Shown: piece by piece, positions 62,497-64,000 of the stretch | How positions within the stretch are numbered: the first letter of the stretch is position 1 | Layout: each line of letters begins with the position of its first letter | Assembly: GCA_947258715.1 (NCBI GenBank) | Contig: CAMYJH010000006.1 | Location: 1 to 64,000 of the forward strand | Reading direction: 5' to 3' | Length of the DNA stretch: 64,000 nt | Origin: an uncultured Gammaproteobacteria bacterium | GTDB lineage: Bacteria; Pseudomonadota; Gammaproteobacteria; HK1 | The notes under the pieces: generated by a model | What the model was told of the DNA's origin: nothing | Database searches by the model: none | The model's input: the letters and a program-made list of their open reading frames with translations, nothing else | Program-made: the position numbers and the translations under genes

Positions 62497-63375
62497 TCAG
62501 AGTCGGAAATTATCTGTGAAAGCAAACTCCGTCGACCACGGCGCGGTGGTCAGCTCTCGCTTGAGCTGGCGGCCGACGTCGACCTTGCCGTTCAGGTGAT
62601 ACTGCCACCACAGCTCGGTGACACGCTGGTAGCGGCCGAAATCGTAATTCTGAGGGTTGTCGAAATCGTCCGCCGGCGCCCAGGCGTCATCATTGTGAGT
62701 GCCGCCTTCGAGCACCGCCAGCAAGCCGCCCTGGTCGTTTTCCTGAATGGCTACCCACACCTTGATGAACGAAGAAACAGGCGTCGTGGTGTCATCGGTG
62801 CCGCCAATCAGCATCATCGGCCCGTCCTGGTTGCCGGGATCGACCCAACCCGGCCCATAAGGATTCATCGCCACCACCGCGCTGATGTCGAAACCATTGG
62901 GCTCCCCGTCGCCGGCTTTGATTACGGCGCCCCCGCCCTGGCTGTGCCCCGCGAGACCGATCCGCGTCGCATCCACAACGCCGAAGTATTCGCTTTCCGG
63001 GTCCACCGCCTGATGGGCGAGCCATTGAACGCACTGAAGCACATCGCTTTCCTGCACCGATCACTGGTTGGCGGCGATGACGATGTAAGGTCCGTCTAAA
63101 GACCATTCGATGAGACCAGGCTTGTAACCTAGCGTGGTGTCCTCGCCGATCACGTTTCCCTGATCCCAGCCGTTGGCCCAGGCAATAACCGGATAAAGCA
63201 CGGCGTCCGGCCCGGATCGGCTCTTCCAGGGACGAATGACGGTGCAGTCCAATGCGTGATTGCCCTTCGAATGCCCGCTGACGTGGTGCTCGGAATACCT
63301 TGCTGGCGCGCCGCCCGCCTGCACTGCGGCCAGCATCAAGGTGGCAAAAAACGTAGATGCCGCTTTTGTTTTCAT
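62497..63375 (-). pseudogene. Secreted alpha/beta hydrolase (chlorophyllase/PET-hydrolase-like) interrupted by TGA
   Basis: From ATG 63375 the protein has a signal peptide (MKTKAASTFFATLMLAAVQA) and a hydrolase N-terminus (LYPVIAWANGWDQGN). It then has NQ, TGA (codon 105), and in the same frame SVQESDVLQCVQWLAHQAVD, GLAGHSQGGGAVIKAG (nucleophile Ser), PMMLIGGTDDTTTP (Asp) and LEGGTHND (His). All triad residues are present, so a single nonsense change or sequence error breaks an otherwise intact enzyme of about 292 residues. Confidence 0.83.
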
Positions 63376-63466
63376 TCCAGTTCCTCCTTGTGCTCTTATT
63401 TGATCGTTAGCCTTTTAGGGAAATAAGTTCGCGAATGGAGAAAATCGGAGGCAGGTTCGATTTTTT

Positions 63467-64000
63467 CTAATAGGTCGCCACAGCGCCGCAGCTTCGCGGA
63501 TCGGTCGCGCCTTCAATTACTCCAGACGGGTGCCACACCACGGCACCGGCGTGACCCATAACCTGGTCGAAGTCGCCTACCACGTTGATCTCGTGGCCCG
63601 CGGCGCGAAGCCTTTCGATTACGTCAGGCGAGAAGCGGTTCTCCAGCCTCAAATCGGTGCGCGCCTCGCCCCAGGTACGGCTCAACACCCAGCGCGGGGC
63701 CGTGACAGCGTCCTGCAGCCCGGCGCCGAACATGGCATAACGGCTGAGCACCGCGGACTGGGTCTGCGGCTGTCCCTCGCCGCCCATGGCGCCATATGCC
63801 ATGACCCTCCCGTCCTTCAACAACGCCATCGCCGGATTGTTGGTGTGAAACGGCAAACGCCCCGGCCGCAGGTAGTTCTGCTCGTCTTCATTCAGCTTGA
63901 AGCTGCTGCCCCGGTTTTGGCACTGAATGCCCGTGTCGCGCAGCACCACGCCGCTGCCGAATTCCCAGTAGATGCTGTGGATGAAGCTCACCACCCGACC
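63467..64000 (-). CDS. Gamma-glutamyltransferase family protein, C-terminal part (cut by window edge)
   Basis: The frame runs off the right edge, so only the last 177 codons or so are visible. They contain PGRLPFHTNNPAMALLKDGRVMAYGAMGGEGQPQTQ and the typical GGT end AGAVVWHPSGVIEGATDPRSCGAV. The small-subunit threonine nucleophile lies beyond the window. GGT proteins are periplasmic and hydrolyse or transfer gamma-glutamyl groups. Confidence 0.87.
   Translation of the reverse strand, partial: GRVVSFIHSIYWEFGSGVVLRDTGIQCQNRGSSFKLNEDEQNYLRPGRLPFHTNNPAMALLKDGRVMAYGAMGGEGQPQTQSAVLSRYAMFGAGLQDAVTAPRWVLSRTWGEARTDLRLENRFSPDVIERLRAAGHEINVVGDFDQVMGHAGAVVWHPSGVIEGATDPRSCGAVATY

Noticed and set aside
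1..64000. CRISPR arrays, prophage or integrative element
   Set aside because: No spaced direct repeats, cas genes, integrase, tRNA or phage structural genes were seen. The repeated palindromes have no regular spacing.

Overview
The window reads as one stretch of a GC-rich proteobacterial chromosome, most likely gammaproteobacterial. This rests on PHB-type acetoacetyl-CoA genes, a cytochrome bd-type oxidase with a DUF2474-like small subunit, a rimB-rimK-aspartoacylase operon, OxyR beside Dps and a peroxiredoxin-glutaredoxin fusion, and many copies of a REP-like palindrome beginning GTAGGGCGCAAT. The lineage is inference. I saw no rRNA, tRNA, CRISPR array, integrase or transposase.

Layout. 0-6 kb: a B12-dependent glutamate mutase locus (tail of glmS, then glmL and glmE), a class I fumarase/mesaconase-type beta subunit, a truncated second beta subunit cut by a REP pair, and a frameshifted flavoprotein. 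6-9 kb: a pair resembling the two sulfolactate dehydrogenases (slcC, comC) and a DUF3750-like lipoprotein. 9-12 kb: a minus-strand MscS-channel operon and an NmrA-type reductase. 12-17 kb: a class III PLP enzyme, thiolase and acetoacetyl-CoA reductase (phbA, phbB), and a DadA-like oxidase. 17-22.5 kb: ftsH broken by a 37-bp tandem duplication, an Hsp20 remnant, DUF2905, an SDR, a pirin and split YeeE/YedE transporters. 22.7-28.5 kb: two tightly overlapping operons, rimB-rimK-astE-like and mscS-CBS-mgtE. 28.6-32 kb: cydA-cydB-small subunit and a quinone-reductase-like enzyme. 32-39 kb: small envelope proteins, a Ser/Thr kinase fused to a cyclic-nucleotide-binding domain, an ABC ATPase pseudogene and a membrane-anchored coiled-coil trypsin-like protease. 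39-45.5 kb: a frameshifted HNH nuclease, a YbaK-type deacylase, and an ABC importer with a methyltransferase. 45.5-51 kb: a decayed region with an interrupted hemerythrin, a Tat-dependent FAD oxidase, an RHS remnant and two 241-bp palindrome-bounded elements. 51-55 kb: a membrane protein, a haloacid dehalogenase, oxyR and its peroxide-defence neighbours. 55-64 kb: an enolase-superfamily enzyme, methyltransferase, degenerate GGDEF protein, HlyU-like, GFA, alcohol dehydrogenase, PAS-GGDEF protein, DUF1499-like protein, an interrupted alpha/beta hydrolase and a gamma-glutamyltransferase that runs off the right edge.

Two themes stand out. First, many genes carry one disabling lesion: frameshifts in the flavoprotein and HNH gene, a tandem duplication in ftsH, and in-frame stops in the hemerythrin, hydrolase and ABC ATPase. 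This is either active gene decay or sequence/assembly error, and read coverage would decide. Second, REP-like palindromes repeatedly sit next to truncated gene copies (fumarase beta tail, FAD oxidase pieces, RHS piece), which suggests they mark rearrangement junctions.
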